NCBI RefSeq assembly: GCF_001984055.1
Contig: NZ_LYVO01000024.1
Location: 26,561 to 90,560 of the forward strand
Direction of reading: 5' to 3'
Length of the DNA stretch: 64,000 nucleotides
Source: Variovorax sp. KK3
GTDB lineage: Bacteria; Pseudomonadota; Gammaproteobacteria; Burkholderiales; Burkholderiaceae_C
Shown: in pieces, positions 26,004 through 35,017 of the stretch
Numbering within the stretch: position 1 is the stretch's first letter
Layout: every line of letters begins with the position of its first letter
Program-made: the position numbers and the translations under genes
Notes under the pieces: model-generated
Told to the model about the DNA's origin: nothing
What the model saw: only the letters and a program-made list of their open reading frames with translations
Database searches by the model: none

Positions 26004-27083
26004 TCAACGCCTGCACAGCCCCAGCACCAGCTCCTGCTCGGTGCAAGCCCGCGAAGGCCGCTCCGATACGGGCGAGGGCGCAGCCGTGCTGGCCATGCGC
26101 GAGGCCATGCAGGCACGCAGCCGCTTTTCCATCGGCGGGTAGTAGCGCCACCCTTGCGCCAGCGGCGGCAGCTCGAGCTTCACCTGCTTCCACTTGGGAT
26201 GCCCGTTCGCCTGCAGCTTGTCGAAATTGGTGCACAGCGATTCCGCGAAGCGCGCCAGGTTGCCCACCGTCGACTGCAGGCCGTAGTCGTAAGTGGCCAG
26301 GTAGGCCTTCACGGTCAGCGTCGGGATGTCGGCCTGCAGCCAGCTCGGATAGCTCGACGTGCGGATGGTGGCCGGAAAGTAGGTCTTCTTGGCGCGCGCC
26401 GTCTCGGGCGCCGCGTCGTCGAGCTTCAGGATCTTGATGAAGTTGCGCGCCTCGGGCTTCATGTCCGAGAACAGCTTGGCCGGCTGGCCAGCCACGATGA
26501 TCGCCACGTCGATGGTCTTGTCGACCGTGAGCTTGACCAGCGCGTCCTCGTTGGTCAGGTATTGCGCGTTGGCCGACGGCAGCGGCTCGCCGAACATCAG
26601 CTGGTAGAGCGTGCGCGAGGTCAGCGCCGTGCCGCTGCCCAGGGCGCCCACCGCGATCTTCTTGTTCTTGATCTCGTGGATCGAATTGAAGGGCGCATCC
26701 GCGCGCGCCACGAAATAGATCTCTTCGTCGTAGAGCGGCATGATCAGCCGTAGCGGCTTGATGATGTTGCCCGCTTCGCCATTGCCTGCCTTCGCTTCAT
26801 CGAGGAAGGCCTGGTACACGTCGGATTGCACGAGCGCCAGCTTCACGCCCTGCTCGAAGCGCATGCGCTGCACGTTCTCGGCCGAGCCCTTCGACTCCAG
26901 CACTTCCAGGTCGATCCCGGCCGGGTCGGCGACGTACTGGGCCAGGTCGCGGCCGATCTGGATGTAGGTGCCGGTCTTCGACGCCGTGACGATCTTGTAG
27001 GGCGTGCGGGTCTGCGCGACCGCTGCCGACGTCAGCAGCAGGGCCATCGACATCAGCCCCGTCAGCAGTGTTCCGATTCGCAT
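26004..27083 (-). CDS. TAXI-family TRAP transporter solute receptor
   Basis: The 359-residue protein has a signal peptide (MRIGTLLTGLMSMALLLTSAAVAQ) and the TAXI-family body: YKIVTASKTGTYIQIGRDLAQYV, LESKGSAENVQRMRFEQGVKLALVQSDVYQAF, LIMPLYDEEIYFVARADAPFNSI and KIAVGALGSGTALTSRTLYQLMFG. It is longer than usual, with about 40 extra residues after the conserved end (MASTAAPSPVSERPSRACTEQELVLGLCRR). No fused DctQM permease is nearby. It lies 29 bp after a zinc-ribbon protein gene on the same strand, so the three leftward genes 29542 to 26004 may be one operon. Ligand unknown. Confidence 0.88.
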   Translation of the reverse strand: MRIGTLLTGLMSMALLLTSAAVAQTRTPYKIVTASKTGTYIQIGRDLAQYVADPAGIDLEVLESKGSAENVQRMRFEQGVKLALVQSDVYQAFLDEAKAGNGEAGNIIKPLRLIMPLYDEEIYFVARADAPFNSIHEIKNKKIAVGALGSGTALTSRTLYQLMFGEPLPSANAQYLTNEDALVKLTVDKTIDVAIIVAGQPAKLFSDMKPEARNFIKILKLDDAAPETARAKKTYFPATIRTSSYPSWLQADIPTLTVKAYLATYDYGLQSTVGNLARFAESLCTNFDKLQANGHPKWKQVKLELPPLAQGWRYYPPMEKRLRACMASRMASTAAPSPVSERPSRACTEQELVLGLCRR

Positions 27084-27112
27084 GGTGGCTCCTTTGAAGC
27101 AGGCAGGGCGTT

Positions 27113-28027
27113 TCAACGCGCGGGGGGCTGTGGCTGCGCGGTGTCGGTGGAAATGCACAGCGAGAGCGCGGCGAGCGTGTCGCTGCAGGGGCTGGGCGCG
27201 GGTGCAGGCGGGGCGGTCTGTGCCACTGCCGGTTCGGTTGCGGATGCGGCTGCTGCTGCGGAAAGCGCCGGTGCCGTCTGTGGCGTAGCCGGCGGGTCTG
27301 ACAGGCCCGAAAGGCCCGAGAGGCCCAGCGCCTGGGCGGCCTGCTGCGCCGCGTCGACGGTGGGTTCACGATCGCGCGGCCCGCGTTCTTCTCGCGGCAC
27401 CTGCGTGGCGGCGGCGAGGGCAGGCGCCGCCGCCGCGACTGCGCCGGCCGCCATCCCTTGCACCGGCATCGGCTCCGCCTGCGGTGCCTGCTCGGCCCTG
27501 GCCACCGGCTCCTGCGCCCGTTCCGGCTCGTCGCGCTGGCCGGGCTGCACGTAGCCGATCACCAGCGCGAGCACCGACAGCACCAGCGCAGTGCCGATCG
27601 CCGCGGGTTTCACCAGCAGTTCGGCCAGCCGCGACTTCGGCGCGTGCGGCTCCACGGTGATCACGGCCGGCAGGCCTTCGGGCCATTCGAAGGCGGCGGG
27701 GCCCAGCAGCGCGGTCTCGGGCTCCGGCGTGCCGCGCGGGGCCTTCGGCGCAGCGAGCACGGACGGCATGCTGGCCTTGCGCCGGCTACGGGGCTGCGGC
27801 TGCGCCACCGCATCGATCGAGAGCTGCGGCATCGGCGCCACGGCACTGTCGGCCGCGTGGCTTTCGACTGCCGTCACGCCGACCAGCGCGGTCGCCGCCT
27901 CGGCCCCCATGGCGGCTTCCTCACCGCCGCAGTAGGGGCAGAAACGCACCACGCCGTGCAGCGGCTTCGCGCAATGCCTGCATGCCATCGGAGACGCCCA
28001 GTCCAGGTCGGTCGTCGTGTTCGCCAT
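27113..28027 (-). CDS. Zinc-ribbon protein with single membrane segment and Ala/Pro-rich tail
   Basis: The 304-residue protein starts with a double-CxxC zinc ribbon (C16/C19 and C30/C33: MACRHCAKPLHG, RFCPYCGGEE). A low-complexity linker is followed by one membrane segment at about 142-160 (AAIGTALVLSVLALVIGYV) and a long Ala/Pro/Gln-rich periplasmic part ending with two Cys (SPCSDTLAALSLCIS). A 9-bp tandem repeat encodes LGLSGLSGLSD in the tail. It lies 6 bp after the 502-residue gene and before the TAXI gene. I recognise no family beyond the ribbon and membrane topology. Confidence 0.75.
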   Translation of the reverse strand: MANTTTDLDWASPMACRHCAKPLHGVVRFCPYCGGEEAAMGAEAATALVGVTAVESHAADSAVAPMPQLSIDAVAQPQPRSRRKASMPSVLAAPKAPRGTPEPETALLGPAAFEWPEGLPAVITVEPHAPKSRLAELLVKPAAIGTALVLSVLALVIGYVQPGQRDEPERAQEPVARAEQAPQAEPMPVQGMAAGAVAAAAPALAAATQVPREERGPRDREPTVDAAQQAAQALGLSGLSGLSDPPATPQTAPALSAAAAASATEPAVAQTAPPAPAPSPCSDTLAALSLCISTDTAQPQPPAR

Positions 28028-28033
28028 GGTCGT

Positions 28034-29542
28034 TCAGGGTTCGATGCGCCAGCCGGCCAGGCGGCGCTTGTCGGGGTGGTGGAGGTACAGGTGGCCTGCG
28101 TACACGAAGGGCCGCGTGGCCCAGGGCCTGGACATGCGGGCCATCCAGAACTGCACGTCCTGCTCGCCGCCCTGCAGTTCGAAGGTGGCGGTGCAAGTCT
28201 CCGAAGACGCGAGCAGGCCGTCCACGGCCCGGGTGTGCGGCACGCGCACGCACAGCACGGTCGATGCGGAGGTCGATTCCATCAACGGGAAGATCACTTC
28301 GTCCGCCTCGGGCGGCATGCACTCGTCGGGCTCGAACCAGGGCGCGAGCCGCAGGCGCGTGTCGAGCTGGAAGCACGATGCGCCCGTGCTCAAGCGTGGC
28401 GAACTCGCGGGCCGCAGCTCCGGCTCGGCCAGGCCGAGCTGGACGAACACGAACTGCGCCGCGTCGCCCTCGGCCCGCACGCATTGCTGCCAGAGGTTGC
28501 CGGTGCGCGACAAATACGGGCTGCCCATGTCGAGGCATGGCGCCAGGCCCGTGGGCCAGGGCAGGAAGACGGCGCGCGGCGTGGCGCCGTCGCCTTCGCG
28601 ATCGACGAGCAGCTGGCCTTGCGATGCCATCCACACGATGCGCCGGCAGTCGGCGAGCGGGCGGACCCAGGCCGTCTCCGCGGCATCGATGGCCAGGCCT
28701 TCGATGCGGCGCAGTTCGTTGCTTTCGGGATCGAAGGCATGGATGCCGAGCCGGCCGTCGTTGTCCAGCATCGGCACGCAGACCGCGCCCTGCCACAGCA
28801 TCGGCGCGCCCAGGCAGCGTGTTCCCACGGTCTTCACCTCGCAGGTGCGGCCGATCAGGTTGATGAAGACGATGGCCAGCCCGGCATCGGTCGGCAGGAA
28901 GACGCGGGCGGCGCGCTGCGCGTCCTCCACCGCCAGGCCCCAGGCCTCTTCACCGAGCGCGCTGGGCGCCAGCGCCTGCGTGCCGCTGGGCCGCAGCGCC
29001 TGCCAGCGTTCGGAGTTCGGCAGCCAGTGGTACAGCTGGCCCTGCGCCGGGTCGACGGCGATCAGCCGGCTGTCGCAGGTGCCGAAGGCACCGACCAGAA
29101 ACTGGCAGTGACCGGCCGGCGGCATCGGCATCTGGTGGTCCGGCGGCGACTCAGGTGTGAGCGTGGGGCGCAGCGCGAGGTGCGTGTTGCTCAGGCGCAG
29201 GCCCTGCGGCGCGTCCGCCGCGGCGCCATCGGCGCCGAAGGGCGGCAGCCACACCTCCCGGTCTGCCGTGCGTGGCTCCTGTAGCGCCTTGCCCGTGAGC
29301 GGAGAGAACTTGAAGGTGCCGGGGTAGAGCGCCACCGGCCCGGCGATGCCGTCCTTGGCTTCGATGCTGACCCGCGCACCCACCAGCGTGGCCAGATCGA
29401 ACGGGTTGCACGCCGGCGGCGGGGCGCCCAAGCCCTTGTAGTCAGCCAGATCGAAAGCGCCCGTCGCCGGGTCGCGCGACCAGATCTGGTCGCCCATTGC
29501 CCAGCGCTCGTTCTGTAGAGCCGACGTCAGCCATGTGGACAT
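28034..29542 (-). CDS. Unrecognised 502-residue protein, probable beta-propeller
   Basis: This protein has no signal peptide or membrane segment. Repeated short stretches end in beta-rich, blade-like sequence (DSRLIAVDPAQGQLYHWLPNSERWQAL, GRLGIHAFDPESNELRRIEGLAI, RPFVYAGHLYLHHPDKRRLAGWRIEP). Eleven or so Cys are scattered without a metal pattern. The residues MSTWLTSALQNERWAMGDQIWSRDPATGAFDL open the protein. It is the first gene of a tight group with the zinc-ribbon protein (6 bp gap) and the TAXI protein. I do not recognise its family; a scaffold or sensor for the membrane zinc-ribbon protein is only a guess. Confidence 0.72.
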   Translation of the reverse strand: MSTWLTSALQNERWAMGDQIWSRDPATGAFDLADYKGLGAPPPACNPFDLATLVGARVSIEAKDGIAGPVALYPGTFKFSPLTGKALQEPRTADREVWLPPFGADGAAADAPQGLRLSNTHLALRPTLTPESPPDHQMPMPPAGHCQFLVGAFGTCDSRLIAVDPAQGQLYHWLPNSERWQALRPSGTQALAPSALGEEAWGLAVEDAQRAARVFLPTDAGLAIVFINLIGRTCEVKTVGTRCLGAPMLWQGAVCVPMLDNDGRLGIHAFDPESNELRRIEGLAIDAAETAWVRPLADCRRIVWMASQGQLLVDREGDGATPRAVFLPWPTGLAPCLDMGSPYLSRTGNLWQQCVRAEGDAAQFVFVQLGLAEPELRPASSPRLSTGASCFQLDTRLRLAPWFEPDECMPPEADEVIFPLMESTSASTVLCVRVPHTRAVDGLLASSETCTATFELQGGEQDVQFWMARMSRPWATRPFVYAGHLYLHHPDKRRLAGWRIEP

Positions 29543-29631
29543 CGAGCCAGTGTAGGACTGGTCTGGCGGGTTGTGTGCGAACGAAAGTAGTATTTCTCTT
29601 GGCTAGGGGACGAAAGAGAAAACTGCCGCCA

Positions 29632-30852
29632 TCAAACAGCGATCATCGAACGAGCAATGGCCTTGTTGCGTTCAAGCGCGCTCTCGGTTGCCTCTGTGAT
29701 CTGATTCGAGGTCTGGTAGGACGTATACAAATCAATTTCGGTCAAAGTTCGGTTTTGCTGCATCGCTATTTCGATTTCATTGATCACAACTTGAGATTTG
29801 GGCAGCGCGTTACCGCGCTCCTGAGTCTCATCCCATATAGCAAGCTGAAGGCGCCGTAGTGATTTGTTAGCGGCAATTGCGTTGCAGAGCTGGATCGACG
29901 TCGATTTGGAAATAGGTTGTAAATTGAAGTTGAATGCTTCGATAGGAGGGCTTGTCGCCAGCCATTTAGCGATCAAGAGGAGTTCACCTTCATCTTTGAC
30001 GGTGCAGGCCAGAAACTTGATCGCAGCGTCTTCGAGGCAGGCATTTAGGTCGGAAATCGAGTCTTTTGAGTTTTTCAGGACATGAATGACGATCATCATC
30101 GTCAGAAGCGTCTGCTCAGAAGTCGGAAAGGTACCAGTTTCAAAGAAATGTTTGATCTGGGGGTCGACAGCGTGATCACGACATTGCGATGCCAACTTAT
30201 AAGCACTTGATGGCGAGTATGCGTTCCTTTGTGCCGCGGCCTCGAGGATGGCACTACCTTCTTTGGAAAAATTATTGCCACTCGTCGAGATGAAAACTGG
30301 GCTCAGTCTAAAAATAAGGCATTCGGCCAATTTTTCGACCGCGCCATCTCCAAGATTGCAGCTGTCGAGGCGAACCGACCGAATGCTTGCGTTGTGCATC
30401 AGCACATCAGCCAGGATCTTCGCACCTTGATCGTCACCGATTTGTTTGCCAGACAAATCGAGGTGAGTCACGTTCCACCGCTCCAGTACCTCGCCGACCA
30501 ATTTAGGAAATTCTCGCTTGAGTGCCCAGCGCACAAAACGGTTCACCTCGTTCAAATGCGTCTTGGGGTCGAGGTAGCCAACTTTCATCGAGGCACATTT
30601 TCTCTGTTCATCGGGCGATTTTTCGTAATAATCGCTGACATATCGCTCTGGAAACAACATTTTTTCGACCAAGCTGCGATCCCCTGGAGATTTTGGATCG
30701 CAGAAAGAATCGAGATAGTTTGTTACCCCATTTTTCTTGATGAAATTAACATGGTTTGGTGTAAGAAAATTAGCCAGCGATGAATCCGGGAATGGAGCGC
30801 TGTTTAGATTTTGAGTATTGGGTCGTGAGCGCTCGACGGTCGTTGAAAACAT
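29632..30852 (-). CDS. Low-GC leucine-rich-repeat-like protein, effector candidate
   Basis: The 406-residue protein has an Asn/Ser/Pro-rich N-terminus without a signal peptide (MFSTTVERSRPNTQNLNSAPFPDSS). A ribonuclease-inhibitor-like repeat region follows at about 125-200 (NVTHLDLSGKQIGDDQGAKILADVLMHNASIRSVRLDSCNLGDGAVEKLAECL). Weaker repeats lie near the C-terminus (NKSLRRLQLAI, NRTLTEIDLYTS). Its GC content is visibly far below that of the neighbours, with many AT-rich codons, which indicates acquisition. Such proteins are common among type III effectors of plant-associated proteobacteria, but no secretion genes are in the window. No operon partner; it converges on nothing related. Confidence 0.75.
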   Translation of the reverse strand: MFSTTVERSRPNTQNLNSAPFPDSSLANFLTPNHVNFIKKNGVTNYLDSFCDPKSPGDRSLVEKMLFPERYVSDYYEKSPDEQRKCASMKVGYLDPKTHLNEVNRFVRWALKREFPKLVGEVLERWNVTHLDLSGKQIGDDQGAKILADVLMHNASIRSVRLDSCNLGDGAVEKLAECLIFRLSPVFISTSGNNFSKEGSAILEAAAQRNAYSPSSAYKLASQCRDHAVDPQIKHFFETGTFPTSEQTLLTMMIVIHVLKNSKDSISDLNACLEDAAIKFLACTVKDEGELLLIAKWLATSPPIEAFNFNLQPISKSTSIQLCNAIAANKSLRRLQLAIWDETQERGNALPKSQVVINEIEIAMQQNRTLTEIDLYTSYQTSNQITEATESALERNKAIARSMIAV

Positions 30853-30973
30853 GATCGGGTAGATGGTTGAATGACCGCACTTAGTTGCCAGAACATTGCG
30901 TTCGTTCCATTTGCCAATCTGAGATCGCGCACAGGTCTACAACCGCGGGCAAGCGACGGCATCCGGAATAGTG

Positions 30974-32497
30974 CTAGCCAAAAAGCGGCAGCAATTTCAA
31001 GCGCTGTACCTTGCCCGAAGGCCCGCGCGGCAATTCGTCGACGAATCGGTAGTGTGCAGGCGCCTTGTAGCGCCCCAGCGCATCGGCGCACCAATCGCGC
31101 AGTTCCTGTTCTCCCGCGCTCGCACCCGCGCGCAAGATCACCGCTACCCCGATCTCCTGCCCGTAGTGCCGATCCGGCACACCCACCGCCGCCGCATCGC
31201 GAACCGCTGGGTGCGCCAGCAGCGCCTCGTCGATTTCCCGCGGCGCGATGTTTTCGCCGCCTTTGATGATCAGTTCCTTGATGCGCCCGGTGACGAAGAA
31301 GAACCCATCCGCATCGCGGTGCCCGAGGTCGCCGGTGCGAAGCCATCCGTCGGGCGTGAAGCTGGCGCGCGTGGCCTCGTCGTTCTTGTAGTAGCCGCGC
31401 ATCACGTTGGGCCCGCGGATCACGAGCTCGCCGGTGCTGCCGTCGGGCACCTCGGCCAGCGCGGCGTCGACCACGCGCGCCTCGCATCCGGACGCACGGC
31501 CGACCGAGCCGAGCTTGCGCGCGGCGGGGTCCATGGGGTTCGAGAACGAAGGGGCGGCCGTTTCAGTGAGGCCCATGGTTTCGACGATGCCGATGCCGAA
31601 CATCTGCTCGAAGGCACGGTGATGTTCGGGCGGCAGCGCGGCCGAGGCCGAGCGGCAGAAGCGGATGCGCGCGCAGGCCGTGGCATCGGCCGGCGCCGGC
31701 TTTCCGCCTTCGAGCAGATAGGAAATCATGGTCGGCACCACGTTGATCCAGCTGCACTGCGCCTGCGCGGCCTGCGACCAGAAGCGGCCGGCCGAGAACC
31801 TGGCCGGCATCGCCAGGCTTCCGCCGTGCGCGAGCGGTGCCAGCATGGTCACGGCGAAGGCGTTGATGTGATACAGCGGCAGCACGGCCAGCACGCGGTC
31901 GTCCGGGCCCAGGCCGTGCTCGGCGCTGATGGCATGCGCGTTGGCGGCCAGGTTGCCCTGCGTGAGCATCACGCCCTTGGGCATGCCGGTGGTGCCGGAG
32001 GTGTACATCAGCAAGGCCACGTCGTTCGCATCGGGCGCCGCCGCTGCCGACACGGCTTGCACATCGGCCTCGCCGGGCAGCGCGGCCGCGTCGGGCTCGA
32101 CCACCAACAGCGACACCGGCCTGCCGATGTCCTGCAGCAGGGCGCGCACACGCTCTTCCCACTCCGGCGCGACGCACACCAGCCTGCAGTCGGAATGCGA
32201 GAGCACGTAGCGCATCTGCTCGGGCTGCGACAGCAGGTTGACGGGGTTCACGCACAGCCCGGCGTGCATCGCTCCGAGCAGCAGGCGCAGCGTCTGCAGG
32301 CCATTGGGCATGACCAGCGACACGGTGTCGCCGGCCTGTACGCCGTGCTGGCCCAGCACCGCGGCCACGTTGCGGCAGCCGCGTGCCAGCGCGTCGAAGC
32401 GGATGTGCGCGTCACTTTCGGTGGACAGCGCGTACACCGACTGTGGGCGCTGTCGAGCCTGCGCTTCGATCAGCGCGTAGACCGTCTGGGCATTCAT
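30974..32497 (-). CDS. sauT: AMP-forming acyl-CoA ligase; putative sulfoacetate-CoA ligase
   Basis: The 507-residue protein is an acyl-adenylate-forming enzyme with the P-loop YTSGTTGMPKGV at 165-176, GLTETAAP, the hinge region DGWLRTGDLGHRDADGFFFVTGRIKELIIKGGENIAPREID and the C-terminal acylation Lys in PSGKVQRL. It follows an acylating aldehyde dehydrogenase by 33 bp in an operon that begins with an IclR gene. This order matches sauR-sauS-sauT of Cupriavidus necator, where SauT makes sulfoacetyl-CoA from sulfoacetate. Xsc and sulfite oxidation genes in the window support that substrate; other carboxylates are possible. Confidence 0.72.
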   Translation of the reverse strand: MNAQTVYALIEAQARQRPQSVYALSTESDAHIRFDALARGCRNVAAVLGQHGVQAGDTVSLVMPNGLQTLRLLLGAMHAGLCVNPVNLLSQPEQMRYVLSHSDCRLVCVAPEWEERVRALLQDIGRPVSLLVVEPDAAALPGEADVQAVSAAAAPDANDVALLMYTSGTTGMPKGVMLTQGNLAANAHAISAEHGLGPDDRVLAVLPLYHINAFAVTMLAPLAHGGSLAMPARFSAGRFWSQAAQAQCSWINVVPTMISYLLEGGKPAPADATACARIRFCRSASAALPPEHHRAFEQMFGIGIVETMGLTETAAPSFSNPMDPAARKLGSVGRASGCEARVVDAALAEVPDGSTGELVIRGPNVMRGYYKNDEATRASFTPDGWLRTGDLGHRDADGFFFVTGRIKELIIKGGENIAPREIDEALLAHPAVRDAAAVGVPDRHYGQEIGVAVILRAGASAGEQELRDWCADALGRYKAPAHYRFVDELPRGPSGKVQRLKLLPLFG

Positions 32498-32530
32498 GTT
32501 CGACCTCCCGGGCTTGTCATTCGACGCGCG

Positions 32531-33976
32531 TCACGTCGAGCCGTGCTTGGCGAAGAACTCGCCGAAGATTTCTTCCTGCGTCGGCACGCGCTCGGGAATG
32601 GGCCGCGAAATGCGCGTGATGTTCAGGTAGTGCCGGTAGTTCATGTTCTCCGAGAAGTTGTTGCGGCCCCAGGTGCCGCAGCCCATCGACAGCGAGAAGG
32701 GCAGGCCGTTGTTGAAGCTGCCGCCGGTGGCGATGGCATGGGCCTGGTCCACGATGACGCGCGACACCGGCAGGTGTAGGCCGAGCTGCATCGCCCGCTC
32801 GGGCTTCGTGCTGTGCAGGCCCACCGAGTGGCCCGCGCCCTGGTGGCCGTAGATGCGCTCGACCGCGGCGGCCGCCGCATCGAAGTCGGGCACGGCATAG
32901 AGCGCCAGCACGGGGCTGAGCTTCTCGCCCGAGTAGGGGTGGTCGTTGCCCACGCCGTCTTCGTCGACCATCAACGCGCGCGGCTTGCCCTCGGCGATGG
33001 CAAGCCAGCCCGCGCGGCCGGCGGAGTCCTGCGCAGCAGCGCGTTCGGCAATCTCGCGCGCCGACTTGCCGATGACTGCCGCCGAGAGCTTGCCGTCGGG
33101 CCACATGAGTTGCTGCAGCGTCTTCTTCTGCGCCGCATCGAGCAGCACCGCGCCGCGCTCCGCGAGCGCCGCGAGCAGGCGAGGGCGGATCGCGTCGACG
33201 ATGACCAGGCTGTTCTCCGACGAACAGCTGGTCGCGTTGTCGAAGGTCTTCGATTGCATGATGCGGTCGGCCGCGAGCGCAGGGTCGGCCGTTTCGTCGA
33301 CGATGCTCGCCACGTTGCCTGCGCCCACGCCGAAGGCCGGCGTGCCGCTGGCGTAGGCCGCGCGCACGTTGGCCTGCGAGCCGGTGGCCACCACCAGGTC
33401 GCACAGGCGCATCAGCTCTGCGGTGGAGGCCTTGCTCACCGGTGAAGGCAGCAACTGGACCAGGTCGCGCGGCGCGCCGATGCGGTCGAGCTGTGCGTGG
33501 ATGAATTCGATGAGCCGTGCGGCCGTGCCCCAGCCCTTGGGCGAGGGCGCCACGATCACCGCGTTGCGGCCCTTGAGCGCATTGATGATCTTGTTGGCCG
33601 GCGTCGCACCGGGGTTGGTCGACGGCGTGACGGCGCAGACCACGCCCACCGGCCGTGCGATCTCGACGATGCCGCGTGCCGGGTCTTCCGCGATCACGCC
33701 GACCGACTTCGCGCCTTTCAGGTCGCGCAGCAGGCCGAAGGTCTTGCGGTGGTTCTTGGCGACCTTGTCCTCGAAGTTGCCGACGCCGGTGTCGGCAACG
33801 GCCAGCTCGGCCAGCTCGCGGTTGCGCTTCGGTTCCATGATGGCCCAGCCGGCGGCGGCCACGGCCATGTCGACCTGCTCTTGCGTCCAGCTGTCGTAGA
33901 TGCGCTGGGCCGCGCGCGCGCGGGCGACGAGTTCGGCCACCGGGCCGCTTGCTTCGGGGGATTCGATGTGTGCCAT
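32531..33976 (-). CDS. sauS: CoA-acylating aldehyde dehydrogenase; putative sulfoacetaldehyde dehydrogenase
   Basis: The 481-residue protein belongs to the acetaldehyde/CoA-acylating branch of aldehyde dehydrogenases. N121 in TPSTNPGATP and the catalytic Cys in FDNATSCSSENS (C251) are visible, with GVGAGNVASIVDETAD and the long C-terminal MGCGTWGRNNFSENMNYRHYLNITR. SauS reduces sulfoacetyl-CoA to sulfoacetaldehyde, releasing CoA. The family, the length and the neighbouring ligand fit. It sits between a Bug binding protein gene and the ligase gene. Substrate assignment is by gene order. Confidence 0.75.
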   Translation of the reverse strand: MAHIESPEASGPVAELVARARAAQRIYDSWTQEQVDMAVAAAGWAIMEPKRNRELAELAVADTGVGNFEDKVAKNHRKTFGLLRDLKGAKSVGVIAEDPARGIVEIARPVGVVCAVTPSTNPGATPANKIINALKGRNAVIVAPSPKGWGTAARLIEFIHAQLDRIGAPRDLVQLLPSPVSKASTAELMRLCDLVVATGSQANVRAAYASGTPAFGVGAGNVASIVDETADPALAADRIMQSKTFDNATSCSSENSLVIVDAIRPRLLAALAERGAVLLDAAQKKTLQQLMWPDGKLSAAVIGKSAREIAERAAAQDSAGRAGWLAIAEGKPRALMVDEDGVGNDHPYSGEKLSPVLALYAVPDFDAAAAAVERIYGHQGAGHSVGLHSTKPERAMQLGLHLPVSRVIVDQAHAIATGGSFNNGLPFSLSMGCGTWGRNNFSENMNYRHYLNITRISRPIPERVPTQEEIFGEFFAKHGST

Positions 33977-34003
33977 GGGGTTGATATCTCGATGGGAGCG
34001 GAT

Positions 34004-35017
34004 TCAGTCCACTCTGATGTTGGCTTCTTTCGCCAGCTTGTTCCAGCGCACGAGCTCGGTCGACACCACCTTGCCCAGCTGCTCCGGCGTACCGCCCACG
34101 CCTTCGCTGCCTTGCGCGAGCAGCTTGTCGCGGATCTCCTGCTCGCGCACGACGGTGTTGACCACGCGGTTGAGTTTGTCGATGGCCGCCTTGGGTGTCT
34201 TGGTCGGCACGAACATCGCGTACCAGGAGTCGACCTCGAAGTCGGCGATGCCGGCTTCCTGCATGGTCGGCACGTCGGGGAAGGCCGCGCTGCGCTTGGT
34301 GGTCGACACGGCCAGCGCCTTGAGCTTGCCGGCCTTCACGAACTGCGCGGCCGCGGGAATGGACACCCACAGCAGCGGCACCTGCCCGCCCATCACGTCG
34401 GTGACGGCCGGGCCGCCGCCGCGATAGGGCACGTGGGTCAGCTCGGTGCCGGTGCGCAGCTTCATGAGCTCGCCTGCGAGGTGCCCCGGCGAGCCGTTGC
34501 CCACCGTTGCATACGACAGCGTGCCGGGCTTGGACTTCGCCAGCGCCACCAGCTCGGCCACGTTGCTGGCCGGGAAGCTCGGGTTGGCCACCAGGATCTG
34601 CGGCAGCGAAGCCACCATGGCCACCGGTTCGAAGTCCTTTTGTGTGTCGAAGGGCAGCTTGGCGTAGATGGCGGGGTTGATGGTGTGCGACGACAGCGTG
34701 AACAGTACCGTGTAGCCATCGGCCGCCGATTTGGCCGCGACCTCGGTGCCGATCGAGCCGGCCGCGCCGCCGCGGTTGTCGATCAACACCGGCTGGCCCA
34801 GCTGCTGCTGAAAACGCTCCTGCACGATCCGCGCGATCACGTCGGTGCCGCCGCCGGGTGGGTAGGGGACGATGAGCTTGATGGGTTTGGTGGGGTAGTC
34901 GGTGACGTTGGCGCCGTTGGTGTTGCTGTTGGCGTTGTTCTGGGCCTGTGCGGCCAGGGGCAGGGCGACGGCCGTCGTGAGGATGGCGGCGTGCAGCCAG
35001 GGGGCGAATCGAATCAT
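34004..35017 (-). CDS. Bug-family binding protein in the sulfoacetate-type operon
   Basis: The 337-residue protein has a signal peptide (MIRFAPWLHAAILTTAVALPLAAQAQ), a short Asn/Thr-rich linker and the Bug signature DYPTKPIKLIVPYPPGGGTDVIAR, then IDNRGGAAGSIGTEVAAK and ATVGNGSPGHLAGELMKL. It is a periplasmic receptor for a small anion. In Cupriavidus the sau operon carries an MFS transporter (SauU) instead; here a Bug protein stands between regulator and enzymes, with no TctAB nearby. Its ATG overlaps the stop of the IclR gene by 4 bp. Sulfoacetate is the likely ligand from context only. Confidence 0.9.
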   Translation of the reverse strand: MIRFAPWLHAAILTTAVALPLAAQAQNNANSNTNGANVTDYPTKPIKLIVPYPPGGGTDVIARIVQERFQQQLGQPVLIDNRGGAAGSIGTEVAAKSAADGYTVLFTLSSHTINPAIYAKLPFDTQKDFEPVAMVASLPQILVANPSFPASNVAELVALAKSKPGTLSYATVGNGSPGHLAGELMKLRTGTELTHVPYRGGGPAVTDVMGGQVPLLWVSIPAAAQFVKAGKLKALAVSTTKRSAAFPDVPTMQEAGIADFEVDSWYAMFVPTKTPKAAIDKLNRVVNTVVREQEIRDKLLAQGSEGVGGTPEQLGKVVSTELVRWNKLAKEANIRVD

